64,000 nt of DNA from G963674955 sp963674955 (GTDB taxonomy: Bacteria > Desulfobacterota > Desulfovibrionia > Desulfovibrionales > Desulfovibrionaceae). Made by a program: the position numbers and the translations under genes. This document shows, in pieces, positions 63,417 through 64,000 of this stretch (within the stretch, counting starts at the first letter, position 1; each line of letters starts with the position of its first letter). The stretch covers positions 186,001 through 250,000 of the forward strand of contig CAXXKR010000001.1 in NCBI GenBank assembly GCA_963674955.2. Direction: 5' to 3'. The notes below the pieces were generated by a model. The model was not told where the DNA came from. It worked only from the letters and a program-made list of their open reading frames with translations, and made no database searches.

Positions 63417-64000
63417 TCAACCAGTTCTTTTCGGCGCTTTCAGCGTGTAGCGAAATCCGTTGGTTGAATTGATTTCACAACTGCCGCCGATCAGCTGCGG
63501 GTAGCTTTTGATGAGCGACATGCCCAGGGAGATGTCGTCGACCGGGTCTTGATGGGCGGGGATGCCGATGCCGTTGTCCTTGTACTCGAGCAGGAAATGG
63601 TCGCCTTTGTCCTGAATGAAAATGTCGATAGTCGGCTTGTCGATTCCCGCAAAGGCGTGCTTCAGGGAATTGGTCACAAGTTCGCTGACGATGATGGACA
63701 CGGTCAGGGCCACGTGGGTGTCGGTGAAGATTTCGCCGCCGCCAAGGGTGAAGGGAATTTCTTCTTGATAAATGCCGGAGATGATTTTTCTGCACACGCT
63801 GTCCAGCACTTCCGTCAACAGAACTTCGTTTTCCGTGTTCTGGTACAGGGCGTCGTGCAGGGAGACTATGGTTCTGATTTTGACGTTCACGCTTTCCAGA
63901 AAGCGTTCGTATTCGTCCATGGTCGTGTTTCCTTCCAGCTGCTTGATTTGGATGGCGGAATAGATGGTTGTCAGGTGGTTTTTCATCCTGTGAAAGGTTT
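63417..64000 (-). CDS. HisKA_2/HWE-type sensor histidine kinase (N-terminus cut off)
   Basis: The frame runs past the window end at base 64000. The visible 190 residues contain the HisKA_2 box (HRMKNHLTTIYSAI) with the phosphoacceptor His just before Met, then an ATPase domain with LTVSIIVSELVTNSLKHAF, YKDNGIGIPAH and LGMSLIKSYPQLIGG. This is the short catalytic end of a kinase that lacks a receiver in the visible part. The sensor part lies outside the window. Confidence 0.88.
   Translation of the reverse strand, partial: TFHRMKNHLTTIYSAIQIKQLEGNTTMDEYERFLESVNVKIRTIVSLHDALYQNTENEVLLTEVLDSVCRKIISGIYQEEIPFTLGGGEIFTDTHVALTVSIIVSELVTNSLKHAFAGIDKPTIDIFIQDKGDHFLLEYKDNGIGIPAHQDPVDDISLGMSLIKSYPQLIGGSCEINSTNGFRYTLKAPKRTG

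Noticed and set aside
60608..64000. A full chlamydia-like Aax system (porin AaxA and antiporter AaxC)
   Set aside because: Only the AaxB-like enzyme is present; the neighbours are a dipeptidase, a DUF389 protein and a kinase.

Overview
The window looks like a chromosomal piece of a Gram-negative, high-GC, probably anaerobic or microaerophilic deltaproteobacterium (Desulfobacterota-like). That is an inference from gene content: many lipoproteins, a very dense set of PAS/hybrid histidine kinases, a selenocysteine peroxiredoxin of the type seen in sulfate reducers, an acyl-CoA dehydrogenase / ETF / ETF:quinone oxidoreductase operon, squalene-hopene cyclase, and two c-di-GMP-I (GEMM) riboswitches. 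No rRNA, tRNA, CRISPR array, transposase or phage module was seen. The ends are cut: a gene tail lies at 1-117 and a histidine kinase runs off the right end.

Layout. 1-5519 (+): phosphate block with a PhoR-like kinase, a Pit transporter, a PhoU-like DUF47 protein and a TolB-type propeller lipoprotein carrying one CxxCH. 5572-11717: a Sel1-repeat lipoprotein, small membrane proteins, a diguanylate cyclase, an HD-GYP protein, a twin-CX3C periplasmic protein and a ComFB-domain protein. 11739-17672 (-): acyl-CoA dehydrogenase, ETF-QO, EtfB, EtfA. 17795-24114 (-): a hybrid kinase behind a GEMM riboswitch, a ferredoxin, a NarL-type regulator/kinase pair and a MORN-repeat protein. 24326-26440 (-): squalene-hopene cyclase. 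26804-28686 (+): promoter, GEMM riboswitch, a TPR protein and an unknown Cys-tailed protein. 28683-39638 (-): three large hybrid kinases, a thioesterase, a lipoprotein and a chemoreceptor. 39938-50704: a DUF2975/XRE pair, a cereblon-like CULT protein, a DMT transporter, two tandem Hint-domain secreted proteins, GNAT, EamA with AraC, PhnN, HAD, and a MocR/LysE divergent pair. 50720-58087: a Cache-GGDEF protein, cyclopropane synthase, an AhpD-like protein, a degenerate HD regulator with FapA, YwbE and the selenoprotein peroxiredoxin. 58413-64000: a lipoprotein, a small Cys-rich membrane protein, DUF389, an exported pyruvoyl arginine decarboxylase with a C69 dipeptidase, and a HisKA_2 kinase.

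How it works together. The window is dominated by signal transduction: seven histidine kinases, three HD/GGDEF turnover enzymes plus one degenerate HD protein, a ComFB protein and two c-di-GMP riboswitches point to heavy c-di-GMP control. Membrane lipid genes (hopanoid cyclase, cyclopropane synthase) and fatty-acid electron transfer genes are interspersed. The least ordinary items are the CULT-domain protein, the periplasmic AaxB-like arginine decarboxylase, the tandem Hint proteins, the Sec-peroxiredoxin (its gene is split by an in-frame TGA) and the riboswitch-controlled kinase and TPR genes.
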